A stretch of DNA of 64,000 bases from Antitrichia curtipendula (lineage: Eukaryota > Streptophyta > Bryopsida > Hypnales > Leucodontaceae), in contig OX579635.1 in assembly GCA_951230915.1 (NCBI GenBank), positions 20,026,001-20,090,000 on the forward strand, written 5' to 3'. Shown piece by piece: positions 34,693-47,668 of the stretch. Position 1 is the first letter of the stretch, and every line of letters begins with the position of its first letter. The notes below the pieces were generated by a model that was given only the letters and a program-made list of their open reading frames with translations, made no database searches and had not been told where the DNA came from. The position numbers and the translations under genes are program-made.

Positions 34693-37030
34693 GGAGGGAT
34701 CGCACCGTCGAATTTTTTGTCCAAATTGAACGCATGATATACTATTGAAAAACTCTTGACAATACCTTTCCAATGGTATGTTATAAGGCATATTTAAGTC
34801 GTCGGACGGTCAGATGATCAGACGGGCAGTTGGACGGTCGGTTAGATGAATAGACAGCTCGCTAGACCTCAATCTTTGGAAGGATCTCACCGTCGAAGTT
34901 TTTGTTAAAAATTGGACGCATAATATACCATTGGAAAGCTCTCCACAATACCTTTCCAATGGTATATTATGAGCCATATTTAGTCGTCAGACATTCAGAC
35001 GGTCGGACAGCCTGTCCGCTCGACAGTCCAAAGTCCGACGGCCCGTCCGCGCGGACGGCCTGTCCGCTGGATTGTCCGGAGTCCGACGGCCCATCCGAAG
35101 TCGCGACCGACTACAATCTTTGGAAGGATCTCACCGTCGGAGTTTTTGTCCAAATTGGACGCATAATATACCATTGGAAAGCTCTCGAGAATACCTTTAC
35201 AATGGTATATTATGAGCCATATTTTAGTTGGCGGACAAGCGGACAGCTGACAAACCGTCCGCCCGTCCGCCCATTCACTCAACTGTTCAGAGTCCGACGG
35301 CCCATCCGACCTCGCGACTGACTACAACCTTTAGAAGGATCTCACCATCGGAGTTTTTGTCCAAATTGGACGCATAGTATACCATTGGAAAGCTCTCGAC
35401 AATATCTTTCCAATGGTATATTATGAGCCACATTTTAGTTGGCAGACGGGCGGACGGGCGGACAGCTGACAAACCGTCCGCGTGTCCGCTAGAGTGTCCG
35501 GAGTCCGACGGCGCATCCGACCTCGCGATTGACTACAATCTTTGGAAGGATCTCACCGTCGGAGTTTTTGTCCAAATTGGACACATAGTATACCATTGGA
35601 AAGCTCTCGACAATATCTTTCCAATGGTATATTATGAGCCACATTTTAGTTGGCAGACGGGCGGACATGCGGACAGCTGACAAACCGTCCGCGTGTCCGC
35701 TAGAGTGTCCGGAGTCCGACGGCGCATCCGACCTCGCGATTGACTACAATCTTTGGAAGGATCTCACCGTCGGAGTTTTTGTCCAAATTGGACACATAGT
35801 ATACCATTGGAAAGCTCTCGACAATATCTTTCCAATGGTATATTATGAGCCATATTTAGTCGGCGGACGGGCGGACACGCGGACAGCTGACAAACCGTCC
35901 AACCGTCCGCCCGTCCGCTCGACTGTCCGGAGTCCGACGGCCCATCCGACGTTGCGGCCGACTACAATCTTTGGAAGGATCTCACTGTCGGCGTTTTTGT
36001 CCAAATTGGATGCATAGTATATCATTGGAAAGCTCTCGACAAAATCTTTCCAATGGTATATTATGAGCCATCTTTTAGTCGACGGACGAGCGGACGGGCG
36101 GACAGCTGTCAACCCGTCCGCCCGTCCGCCGTCCGCTCGACTGTCCGGAGTCCGACGGCCCATCCGACGTCGCAACCAACTACAATCTTTGGAAGGATCT
36201 CACCGTCGGAGTTTTTGTCCAAATTGGACGCATAGTATACCATTGGAAAGCTCTCGAGAATACCTTTCCAATGGTATATTATGAGGCATATTTTAGTCGG
36301 CGAACGGGCGGACATGCGGACAGCTGACAAACCGTCCGCCCGTCCGCCCGTTCGCCGTCTGCTTGTCCGCCGTCCGCCGGTCTGCTGGACTGTCCGGAGT
36401 CCGACGGCCCATCCGACCTCACGACCGACTACAATCTTTGGAAGGATCTCACCGTCGGAGTTTTTGTCCAAATTGGACGCATAGTATACCTTTGGAAAGC
36501 TCTCAACAATATCTTTCCAATGGTATATTATGAGCCACATTTTATTCGGCAGACGGGCGGACGGGCGGACAGCTGACAAACCGTCCACTTGTCCGCTGGA
36601 GTGTCCGGAGTCTGACGGCCCATCCGACGTTGCGATTGACTACAATCTTTGGAAGGATCTCACCGTCGGAGTTTTTGTCCAAATTGGACACATAGTATAC
36701 CATTGGAAAGCTCTCGACAATATCTTTCCAATGGTATATTATGAGCCATATTTTAGTCGGCGGACAAGCGGACAGCTGACAAACCGTCCGCCCGTCCGCC
36801 CATCCGCCCGCCCGTCCGCCCGTCCGCTCGACTGTCCGGAGTCCGACGGCCCATCCGACGTTGCGACCGACTACAATCTTTGGAAGGATCTCACTGTCGG
36901 CATTTTTGTCCAAATTGGACGCATAGTATACCATTGGAAAGCTCTCGACAAAATCTTTCCAATGGTATATTATGAGCCATATTTTAGTCGACGGATGGGC
37001 GGACGGGCGGACTGCTGACAAACCGTCCGC
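34693..37030 (+). repeat. About eleven tandem units of 180-250 bp (mostly ~210)
   Basis: Each unit carries TTTGGAAGGATCTCACCGTC, TTTTTGTCCAAATTGGAC, a hairpin formed by ACCATTGGAAAG and CTTTCCAATGGT, and a variable GGACGG/CCGTCC segment. Anchors occur near 34693, 34875, 35118, 35331, 35541, 35752, 35970, 36187, 36438, 36648 and 36879. Two further units left of the gap (33905-34209) run in the opposite orientation. Confidence 0.85.
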
Positions 37031-37203
37031 CCGTCCGTCCATCCGCCGTCTGCCCGTCCGCGTGTCCGCACTGTCCGCCTATCCGGTAGTCGACGTCTAT
37101 CGGACGGTGACCGCCACGTCCGCTGCGGACGCTGCGTCAGGACGTCCGGACGTTCGGATTTTGGAGGTGATTTGCCCCTAGACGTTCCAATTCATCAACC
37201 CTG

Positions 37204-40105
37204 GCCACATCTAGCGCTCCTCGCTCGACAGCTTCCTCTGCACCTGACGCTCCTCATCTCGCCGATTTCGACGCTCGTCGTTCCGCCACGACCATCCCTC
37301 TGCAACCTCAGGTTTGCGTTCCGCATTCCCGCCGCACCCCTCTAGTTTTGGCGCTCGTTGTCTTGTTTCCAAACTCCGATCGGCGCTCTTGCTAGTATTG
37401 TTGTTCTGTAGATTGTTCCCGTTTTTTGCACCGAGCAGTCTGACAAAGTTGTAGACCCATTCTTACAGCAGCCCCGACGTATCTAAACCTAGATGGAATG
37501 ATCACGTTTTTAACTAAGAGAGTCCGAATCTTGAAGTCACCTTAGAATTCCATTGGTTGACAACGCTTTTGGTGTTGCTGTCGTCGGTTCTGGTGCTCAT
37601 GTCGTCGCTCGTGGTGCTGCTGTGTCGCTCCTGGCTTGTGCTCCAACATTGGTAGCGCTTGATGCTTGACATTCCCTAATCTGAGATTTAGTACTTACGA
37701 ACTTGAGTAGATTGAGTACTTTCAGTTTTAGCATCGATCCAGCTACAGTACTCGCCAAACAACACCTCGTCGGCATCGACGACATGTTCCATCCTTGGTG
37801 ATTGCAGCTGCATTCTTAAGCAAGTCGGGAATTTGTGGCTCTATCGAAGTGGGGAATCTATTTTAGTCAACTAGTCAAGAAGTAGTTGAAGTCAAGAAGC
37901 AAGTCAGGAGTCTGTCGCTCTTGCTGTAAGGCCAATTCATCCCCGAAGTTGTGGTACCCTCACGTTCTGGTGAGTCAGGAAAAGCGAACTTGATGTGTAG
38001 GACTGTAGGTCAGCAGATTTTCAAAAGTCCATTTGTTGATTGAGTCTTTCCTTTGAAACATCGTGTTCATTGTTTTCCAAGCGAGCAAACTCAGTGTTTT
38101 TCCCCAAGCGATCGTACTCAGTGTACTAAGTTAATAGGCAGAAATGAGATATTCCTCATATTCAAGCAGGATGACAATCCAAAACTACTTCAATAACCTC
38201 AAGTTACATCTGTATTATGTGGTTTGTCAAGACTTCAGCAGGGATGTACATCAGGGTTAGAAGCACCCAATAGAGCAGATTAGAGCAAGATTGAAGTTAT
38301 GCCATATTTAACTACTTTTGGACTTTGCAAAGTCCAAAATTGGTAAAGGGACATCTACGACAATTGTAGATTTTGACTTCTATAGATTTTATGAATCTAG
38401 AAATGATCTAGATTTTGGACTAGGTGGTTTGAAAAATGTACAACAGGTTTAGATTTTAGATATCTATGACATCAGGGGATCTCACGATCGACAAAGTCCA
38501 AAATTCCCTTAAAAGTCCAAAAGTAGTTAAATATGGCATAGTTCTCATTTCTGTGCGTAGTTGGTTCTTTCAATTTTATTTATGCAGTAGATACATTTTT
38601 TTTCTTGAACGGAAGCAGATGATTAGAATTTGCCTTCATGGATTGAGGAAGACATTCATGAGGCTTAGTCTAGAAAGTGGCTGACGGTTTCTATTATCAA
38701 CTCAACTTCGGAAAGTTTGATAAGGTGCTCCGTTTTTTTTACTTATGTCTAATTTTTAAATGTTTCTAAGTTGTTTAAGAGGATTCATTTGTTTCTTCCG
38801 TACTGTGGATATATAGACTGGTACTCCATCTGTAATATAAACAAGAAAATTTTAAAATACCATTTAAGTACTATACTTATTAAATGTTCTAGTTAAATAG
38901 AAATGCCAAAAAAGGTAGCCATTCTGAAGAAACCCTATAAAACTCCTAGCCATTGAGATTTGATAATCGTAGCTAGTACTGAATCGTCAGATTTTGTCAT
39001 GTCCACCTTCAATGGTTTGAATCAAGGTTTCATTAATTCATTATGAATTCTTAAATATCTTTTTTTGTCCTAGAAATTGGTTGGTATTCAAGGACGTGGA
39101 TCGCTCTTTCAGATAGACTTATATGATTCCATAAATTTGGAATGGGAGACCTACTGATTAGTGTAAAGGATTTGGTCAAATATTTCAGCTACTTTTAGGT
39201 CATACTTTAGATATCATCAGTGCCGACGGCATCTTGTGAGGACATGCAGTGTAGGTGAATCTAGACAAACACTTCAATGGATTGTAAGGTTTTGCCCATG
39301 TCTTTTCATAGGAGTCATAAATTTATAGCATATGTATGGGGATAAATTTAGATTATATTTGAATCATTGTTTTAGGCTTTTATAGATCTCTATTGATTTG
39401 GTAGCCTTCTTTAAGGCTTGCTAATTGTTGATTATGTAAATTCAACTAAAGATTGTAGTCATTTTTAATACCATTGGTACCAACGGCACCTTGCGCCTAT
39501 GAAATTCCAGCTGTATCATCATATGTAATGTTTATATATATAGGCTACTATCATGGTTTGTAATTGCATTCCAAAATGGTTTCGATTCCCTAATAACATC
39601 TTATCTTTTATGTCAAATAGCGGATGGTATTTTTTTATGGTTTGCAATTTCAAGATAAAAGTGTTACCTGGTGAGCAGGGGTGAGGGATTCAAAGATGCT
39701 CAAATTTTCATAATGGCTAAAGTTCAACATATGTCTAATCAATCAAATACAATAAGTCACTATGTTTCTAATTTCTTACTGCCAAGTGTTTGATTTCAGC
39801 TGGTAGGACGTCGGGGCTCTTTTAGCGTTGTTGCTGACAGGATAAGAAGTTGGTTGACCATGCAACTGGTCATCTGTAGCAAGTAAAGTACAATATGATC
39901 CTAGATTACATTGCAAATGGGATTACTTGGTTTTTGGATTTTGGCACTATTGGAATTGTCCATCAAGCTTTATATTAAAAGCTAAAGCTATGGCTTTATC
40001 TATCTAACATATTGGATTAATGATGTTATAAATTTGATTTTGCTAATTGATTGGATTTTTCATCTTGGTTTTTAGGATTTTAAAAAAATAGTATTTCTTG
40101 GAGCT
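37204..40105. other. Possible 5' region of the ParB/methyltransferase gene
   Basis: 37210-37400 is GC-rich, with a donor-like AACCTCAG|GTTTGC, which could be a leader exon for the plus-strand gene that follows. The rest is AT-rich, with no coding exon I can define, and includes a 241-bp MITE. Confidence 0.35.
38299..38539. mobile_element. 241-bp MITE with 27-bp perfect inverted ends
   Basis: The left end ATGCCATATTTAACTACTTT and the right end are perfect inverted copies over 27 bases, flanked by AGTT on both sides. It is non-coding. The superfamily is not determinable from a 4-bp duplication alone. Confidence 0.7.
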
Positions 40106-43100
40106 ATGGAGAGGACGGCCAGAGTATTGCAATCTCAAATGGAGACAATAGTTGGTGACTCTTCCAATAGCCAGGTCAAAAACGCATCATCATGAATACT
40201 TATAGAAATGGCCAAAGTTAGTATTCAACAGGTTTTTTGCGTTTCTAATGCTTTCTATTTACTTCTCTCGTAGGATCCTTTGGAAATTGAAGACGACATT
40301 GATGGCTGTGCTCTAGAAGAAATGCAAGAGATTGATACAAATTTTGATATGACTAAAAAATGTAAAGGTAATGAAGACGAGTTGCGTTTTACACAAAAGG
40401 TGAATTCCATCGATTGTATTCAAGATATGAGAATCTCGCCCAAGAAAGAGTCTTGAATCTTCATACCGCTTTGTCATATGATTCTGATGCCCATTGTTCG
40501 ACCATCTCTTGACTTAGATATCAAGAGACTAGAAGCAGCCTTCACTCGTGGTTACAGACCTGGTTCAAGTGCTTTTTATGTTTCAGTTTGTGATGAAAAA
40601 GGAGAGGCACACACTTTATCGACTGAGGAAAAAGATTGAATGAGCCCACTATAGAAATTGGAGAGTGATCGTTTGACGCTAAGCTTCTCCAAAATGAACA
40701 CCTTTATCACTTGGTGGGGAGGTTGTTTTTTATTTGTGATGGAAATCACATATTTCAAGCCTAGACTTCTTTCATTGAAAGATTACATAGAGAAGACCCA
40801 ATTTGGCATTACTCTGTAGATAGTATTGTCTTAGATCCATCTGGCAAAATGACACTCCTACTACACGCGATGCATAACATTAATAAGTAAGCTTGTTTTC
40901 TTGAGCATGTTCCTCAATCCTAATTGTAATCTTTTCTTCAATGGTATTTGTACTAATATTTTAATATATATTCCAAATCCACGGAGAACAAACATGTGAA
41001 GACAAATCTTATTCATACCTTGCATAGAATTTGTGCGACTGGAACCTAGAGCTTGGAGGCATTCAAAGATATACTTTCAAAGTGGGGGTTCAAAAAATGT
41101 CATAAAAGTCCTATAAGGAAAAAAATGTGGTACCCCTTAACTACGGATGTGTTTATTTCATTGCTTTGGCAGGTAAACTTGTATTTTTAACTCAATTTTG
41201 TTTATTATTGTTACAAAATTAATTTTATTTCTTATTGTAATGTAATTTTGTTTTTGGTAATACACATAAAATTGAAATTTGCAACAAGAAATTGATGATG
41301 CTGCCAATGAAGCTGCCCAAAAATTGATAGAGGATGAACCATCGCTGACAAGAATTGATTAAGAAATTACAGCAGCCATGCTGTTTGCCACTAAATTGAA
41401 GACAAACAACTACAGAGGGCAATTTTCAAAATTACTAGCAGTTTCTCATCCTGCACTAGGTGATGATTTTTTGGGTGAGGTACATTGCTTACTCTAAAAG
41501 TCTCACCCTTCCATTTGAATTTGTTGTCCATGATTGTGAATGTTTGATTTTAGTGTTTTTTTCTCTTAACTTTATTAATTTCATGTTTCTTTTTAAAGGT
41601 CACTTTGCATTGGAGCAGAAATTCTAAACCAGAAATGACGTTGGACAAACTGCAACTTCTTATAACATCCGTTGGTCCACCTTTGTTCAAAGTCCAATGT
41701 CTACTTTGGTGGAACTCAGGAGCTTTTACAAGACAAGCTGCACATTTTTCAAGCAAGCCTTTCTTGGATAAGGATTTTGAATCCTGGTTGAACAAGGCAT
41801 GCTTTGGGGCATCGGTATGTGTCTTTTATGACTATACTTTTTTTACTATTTTTCTTTGCTTCTCTAGGGTGTCATATAATAATGAGTGGCTTCATCTTAT
41901 ATTTTATTTATTATGACTATATGTTCTTATTATGAATGCATTTGGAAGAGGCACTTGTATTAGAGTATCAGAGGATGCAAAAAGAAGAAGGTCTCATAGT
42001 AGAAGTGGACACTAGTAATATTCCACTGTCTCCTGCTGAATTTGTGGAATATTGGCGAATTCGTGTTTAGGTCCATGGTTTCTCATCTTTGTTTTGCAGA
42101 AAAGAGGCATATTCCAGAACTAAGGTGTTCATCTCATACACCTACACTTCACGAATTATGAAACGAGTGCTATACAGGTACCCTAAATCATTATATTCTT
42201 AAAGGTTATGTAATTCTCAATTTCATTTGTTTCCCCATCTTCTTTTCCTCATTTTCTCTATTGAATACTTTCAAGTACATCATGTTCGAATTGTTGCCCA
42301 AAGGTACTATGCAACGAACTCAAATTCCTAGATTCATTTTATCATGGGTTGAGAAAACAAGTGTTGATCAATGTATGTACTCTATGAGTTTGATACTTTG
42401 ATCCAATCTTGGAGTACACTGCATTTAAACTTTGGTGGTTGGTATATCAATTGTGGTGGTGGATTTTGCCCGCCAGAAGAATAATCTATGAAGAAGGCCA
42501 TTGACCAAGCAGAAAAAGGTCTAAGTGTCCCAGATCATCCGGCTCCAAATGTACAGTACATGTTTTATTAGCAAATAACTTTGACATTCATGAAATGAAT
42601 GCATTCATTTTTAATGGCTCCCTCCACTCTCTTCTTAGCCACCATGTTAAACATGGATCTTTTCCTTTAGGGTGGACTCAACTCCCGGGGAGATCACTTA
42701 GAAGGTCCATTCGGAACTACGTGTATTAAGATTTTTGACCCCCTATCTTATGTTCTAAAATTTAAATAAAAGGAAAAGAAAAAAATATGAGTAGACTTTC
42801 CTACTTTGAAAGTTTATATTTTGAATTATTGATAATTTTATTCGTTAATTAAAATTATTTACTAAATTTTGAAGTAAAAAGGTACATTGCAAAGCTGAAA
42901 ATAACTTTCACACCTCTATTTTATATAAGAATTTTTTTTATAAAAAATATAAAATAAATTCTCAAAAATAAATCTCTATTGAAAATTCATAATCCTTGAA
43001 TATTGATGTAGTGGTCATCTAAATGCATTCTCTATAAATATTTGAGTTGAAAAACATGCCATTTTAGTTCATTTTTCAACCTTTTTTAGAAATCATTTAA

Positions 43101-44823
43101 TATGGTATTTGAATTAGGAGTTTTTGGCAATAGAAACCTATAGCCTTTATTGAACAAAACTCAAAATTATAAGTCGAAATCATAGTTCATTAAAAAGTAA
43201 ATAGGGGGGCAAAAAATCACTTGAACACACATGGTTAGTTATAGATACAGTAAGTGATCTCCCCGGGACTCAACTTCAGGCTTTCTTTGAGAAGGTAATA
43301 TTGAATTTCTTTCTTGCATTTCATATCATTAGTTTAAATGTTATGTATCATTTTCTAAACTTTCATTTGTTTGATTTTTCTTAAATTCTAATGATGTTAT
43401 TCTTGCAGCACAAGAAAGATAAAGAGAGAACATTTAAAGGTATTATTTCCCAATCTTAAGCTATTGATCTTTTGATTGTGGACATTCCTGATGGACTGCC
43501 TGTCCCGGGAGTGTCTTCTCCACCATCAGTTATTCCACCTTGGAATAATATTCCTACGGAGTTTCTAAAATCAATATTCAATTTTGTTGGTAGCCACTTG
43601 CCTAATGATGGTGTTGTACTTATTTTCCATTTTGATGCAATTGAAGTGAAATTAAAGTTGACGAGTTTCTGTCAAGCATTTCACTTTAAAGTGTAAAAAA
43701 TGGATTGGAATCAACGTTCTGCATTTGACCAACGCTCGAGACTCATCACAAATGATACTTTATGTTTTGTTTTTTGTAGTAATTTATTTTGGGCTATTTT
43801 ATTTTTTAATTTCAAAGTGTTTTAGGTAGATTACTAATTTCTTAAGCTTCGTGGGTTTATTTTATGCATACGCTATGTTTTGGCATTCAACTACTTGTGA
43901 GGAACTACCAAATGTTCCACCCTCCCGTTTCAAGGTGTAGTCGGTACCTGATTTAGATGTTGTTGGAATTCATGTCGGCTTAGATGATGTGCTTCACAAT
44001 GGTGTAACTAAAGATTCACAACTAATGAATGGCAATGTTTTATGGCATGGCCCGAGAGAAAAAGACCCTAGATTTATGCAAATTCTTGTAGAATCATTTC
44101 CACTACCTAGAGATATGGTATTTGACTGTTCAGCTGCTACAGGTTTGTAAATTTACTGATTTGATTTTCATGTTTCATTCATATATGAAGAAATCTTTCA
44201 TTCCATAAATTCAATTTATTCTTAAATTTATTCTATTACAGGTTCTACCATCCATGCCTGTCGGAGGTCCGGCCGAAATATAGTGGCTTTCGAAGATGAT
44301 GCAGTGATTTTCAATGCTCTTCTACAACCACTTATCATTGAGAAATCAAGTCCAATTTCTAAGAAGCAACGAGTCGATGCAGAAGGCAATAGCTCAGATG
44401 AAAATGATGAATCAGATTTTGATGTACCGGAAGTTGAAGTTACTAGTTTATTTTGTACGTAAATCTTTGAATTATTTTAATATGTAGTTCTTCTAATTAC
44501 ATTAATCACAAACACTTGTTGATTTTGTAGTACCTTTAATTTACTAATACTCTGCATATTTTGTTATTATATGCAGCTCAATGGTGACTCCCTCTTCGAC
44601 GAGGACATCTATTCTTCAACCTCTATGGAAGAAGATAATATATAGCCCCCCTAATCCTTCTGTATTACCGGTTTATGCTCGTGATATAGCAGAAGATTTT
44701 GTAAGGGCACCACTTGCTACAACTAAGTCTCGTAATTTCTGCGGAGATTGAAGGGTTCTATAGTTTTTAGATGACGTAGCTGATTGTGACAATGACAATG
44801 ACAATGACACTAACTGTGAGTAG
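40106..44823 (+). pseudogene. Decayed multi-exon gene: ParB-like domain plus N4/N6-type DNA methyltransferase
   Basis: About ten exons can be followed. 40106-40174 starts MERTARVLQS. 40274-40886 carries IKRLEAAFTRGYRPGSSAFY, then FFICDGNH and WHYSVDSIVLD, a ParB/sulfiredoxin-like core. Exon 3, around 40980, reads TENKHVKTNLIHTLHRI. Later exons lie at about 41283-41470, 41600-41815, 41939-42180, 42671-43294 (split by a MITE) and 43410-43760 (IVDIPDGLPVPG, then GVVLIFHFDA). At 43880-44141 comes a segment ending FPLPRDMVFDCSAATG, and 44243-44460 reads STIHACRRSGRNIVAFEDD. The last two join into the AdoMet-binding motif of N4/N6 amino-methyltransferases (D-x-x-x-x-T/S-G-S-T...GR...E). Several stops and at least one frameshift make it non-functional as it stands. 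A prokaryotic-type DNA methyltransferase in a plant repeat setting is unusual. Confidence 0.62.
42684..43267. mobile_element. 584-bp MITE inside an exon of the methyltransferase gene
   Basis: Perfect 17-bp inverted ends CCCGGGGAGATCACTTA, flanked by identical octamers ACTCAACT at 42676-42683 and 43268-43275. Deleting the insert plus one octamer restores an uninterrupted frame reading GWTQLQAFFEK across the junction, which confirms the boundaries. The 8-bp duplication fits hAT-type insertion. The interior is AT-rich and non-coding. Confidence 0.88.
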
Positions 44824-45519
44824 TCTAGAGATTGCGATCTCCATCACCTACTATGGATGTTTTTTTGTATATATTTTCATACTTGGATTTGATTGGTGAG
44901 ACTAAAAGGGCCACTGTTTTTCATATTTTCATTTGTCTTTGTCAAGTTCAATCACACAAATCCAATTGCATTTTTGGATTTATGAAAACTTATAATGTAT
45001 TGAATTGATTGTCTATTACAGGAATTTCAAAATGTTGTTCATCATAGAAATTTTAAATTTTAAATGGCACTTTCATAATTATATTATTAAGTCTACTAAA
45101 TGTTAAAACAAAAAATATTGGCAAAATAATTACATATTCAATTTGTATCAATGAAATTTAGTTTGTTAAAACTATCTTTACACCATTTGGCTTCAATTTA
45201 CTACACAGTCTTAGGCCTTCAACTGCACACGGTAATAGGTTTTCATTTTTTCAAACTTCAAATCTTTTTGAAAATTAGTTCCTAATCCACGCTCTACGCT
45301 CTACGCTCATGCAACAGCATTCCCCGATGATAAGACATTAATGGTTTAAGCAAGGATTCCGACAAGGTAACATATATCATAGAAGCATTAAACCATTGAG
45401 ATACATATCTATTTCACATATGAATGCATGGATACCAAAATAAAGGGGTCTCCCTTATCATCTATTTAATTTAGAATATGATTGGGACAACAATCATGGC
45501 ATGAATAGAAAGTTTAGTT
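44824..45519. other. Repeat fragment region
   Basis: 45344-45500 is an inverted match to about 54265-54440 (the GATGATAAGACATTAATGGTTTAAGC block), a further piece of the dispersed element seen at 9.6 and 54.4 kb. Short CTACGCT repeats lie just before it. No gene is seen. Confidence 0.55.
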
Positions 45520-45940
45520 TTTTTTTTTAAAAATGAGATGGCAATGGCTTGCACCTCCTTAGCTCCACATAGGTCGCGGAAGAGAAGAGGTCTTTTACCA
45601 GAGGTCGCTTTGAATCCAAAGTCACCAGGTTAATACAAAGGAGAGCCTTTTTTTTTAGAAATAGAAAGTAATGGCTCTCATCTGCATTTGAGGGTTACCA
45701 CCTACGGTTGTCGTAGATCAAAAGTCTTCCAATGAATACAAAAGGAAGCCATTTTTTGGAAAAAGGGAAGTCAATGGTTCCACCTCTACTTGAGGTTTCC
45801 CTGTGCAAGAGGTTGCTTGAGACCCAAAGTCAACCCCCCCCCCAAAAAAAAGCAAAGCCATTTTTTGGAGGAAGAGAAGGTGATGGCTCTCACCTCCACT
45901 TGAGGTTATCTACAAGAGGTTATCCATTAGAGGGTCATCT
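45520..45940. repeat. Four imperfect tandem copies of a ~100-bp unit
   Basis: Each copy contains a variant of AGCCATTTTTTGGA, GAAG, GGCTCNCACCTCCACTTGAGGTT, then CAAGAGGTC/TGC and CCAAAGTCA. A related piece appears near 48340-48420. It is a diverged minisatellite. Confidence 0.6.
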
Positions 45941-46499
45941 AAGACAAGATACTATAAAATCCCCTATTTTTTTGACAAGATGATAAACGTGAAAATTTGT
46001 TTTTTGTAACAGCATACATACTCCCATGGATGTCCAACAAAATTTGTCTAAATTGACATGGCCAAAACACACAAAAACTTGAGAAAATGTTGCATGTTTT
46101 TAGTGCGACATCTACATAGAGACGGTTAAAGAAGGTGTCAAAAATGCGCCATGTGAATGCTAGACCACCTCCGTATAAATGCCATACAAGCGGGTAGTGC
46201 CACATGGGATTTTTTTCCACTTGATCTGGAAATGATGTGGCACACTGGCACCTAACATGGACGTTTGAGAATATTAATATTATTTTTAGAGACGTCAATT
46301 TAGACATCTAGATATTTTCTAAGTCATCAATTGTTGCATACCATACCTATAGGGCAGGTTCTTGGCAAAATAATTATTTAAATGAAAGTAAAAAAATACA
46401 AATTGAAAATTAAATATCAAATTCAGCAAGAATTTACCATTAAGGAAGATTTGAGGCCTTTAAGTGACTATTTTGGAGTTGTTACCCTTGCTATGAACT

Positions 46500-46630
46500 A
46501 TTGCAATGTTGTCAAATTATTAAATAATATTTTAAAAAATAAAATTAATTAATTGATTAAAAAATTTTAGACATTGAATTTTTATTATTTTTTAAAATAT
46601 TATTTTAAAAATAAAATAATATTATTATTT
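46500..46630. repeat. AT-rich inverted repeat
   Basis: AAATAATATTTTAAAAAATA and its near-complement TATTTTTTAAAATATTATTT lie about 30 bases apart. No function is evident. Confidence 0.5.
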
Positions 46631-46749
46631 AACGTGGTCGTCTTCCAACTATGTCAAACTGTTGATTTGGCATTGTTCCCACGTTCTTCATAGTCCCAAA
46701 GCTCACAATCTTCTAAAGGCCTAAAAAATCTTTTAATGCATCTACCATT

Positions 46750-47668
46750 GACCCTTTAAGTTCTTTGACTATATTTTCCCCCAAATCGCTCGAAAACTTC
46801 TATTTTGAGCACAAGTATCAAATTTTTGAAAAAAACACATTTTTGGACACATGTAATTATAGGATCTTGTAGTACGTTGGTTTGAAAAGATGTGGAAAAA
46901 ATTTCAAAATTTTTCATCATGCGGATTGCAAGATATTAGCATTTGAATTGATAAAAATCCTTTTTTGGTCCCTGCGAAAAACCAGGTTAGCTGCACTTCA
47001 CAAGGTCACATTCGTATGAAAAAATATCCAAAATGGTGTTTATTCTTTGGGCAAGTTGGTTACATGCTTGAAAAAATTCAGATCATTTGGAATTGTACAA
47101 CATATAGAAAAAAATTGTAAGTAGAAAGAAGTAGAAGATTGCTCAAAACACTAAATTGTTAAGAAGTTAATTATGAAATTGAGAAATGCCAATTCCAATA
47201 GTTGTAATATTATATTAAAAAATTTGTTTCCTAAAATTTATTTATTTTTTCAAAAATACTGAAAATTGAATGAAATAAATGACTTCAAAGTTTATTTTAG
47301 AGTAGACAATCCATAACTGCGCGCAAACGAAAATGCCTCATAACTTTCAACTCATTGATCAATATGGAATGATTCAAAGCTTTCCACATGTATATAAATC
47401 TAGAAAACCAATTTCAATTTTTTGTTTTCAAAAAAAGTAATTTTTAAAAATTTGCCCAGATTGCCTACTCAATGAAAAAAAAACATATTAGGCCATAACT
47501 TTTGACTTTTATTTCTAAATGTCATAAAATTTTGTTCACGTGAAAGATATTCTTTGTCTACAACTTCTATTCAATTTTGGGCCTAAAATATGCAAATTTC
47601 TAGTCACAGGTACTTGCCCAAAATTGCTATGTTGCTAAAAATAGCAAGCTGGTCCTTTAGAGGTCACG
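46750..47668 (-). mobile_element. Diverged piggyBac-like copy, inverted relative to the 28-kb copy
   Basis: GGTCCTTTAGAGG at 47652-47664 corresponds to the inverted left terminus. The interior matches 28340-29040 in reverse, including the GCAAGATATTAGCATTTGAA block. The other end near 46760 is degenerate. Confidence 0.5.

Larger units (their letters stand above)
33611..37203. mobile_element. Non-coding hAT-like element built from CCGTC/GACGG-rich repeat units
   Basis: The left end TAGGGTTGAC and right end ATCAACCCTG resemble the termini of the giant hAT element. The flanking octamers GCCGCATC (33603-33610) and GCCACATC (37204-37211) differ at one base, consistent with an 8-bp duplication. 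The interior is full of GGACGG/CCGTCC, like the subterminal arrays of the giant element. It has no coding capacity and contains a 200-base gap. It splits GC-richer sequence that may be the 5' region of the methyltransferase gene to the right. Confidence 0.65.

Noticed and set aside
33418..37181. Multiple frames of 60-180 codons, including ones running through the N gap
   Set aside because: They are translations of the ~210-bp satellite unit and of the assembly gap.
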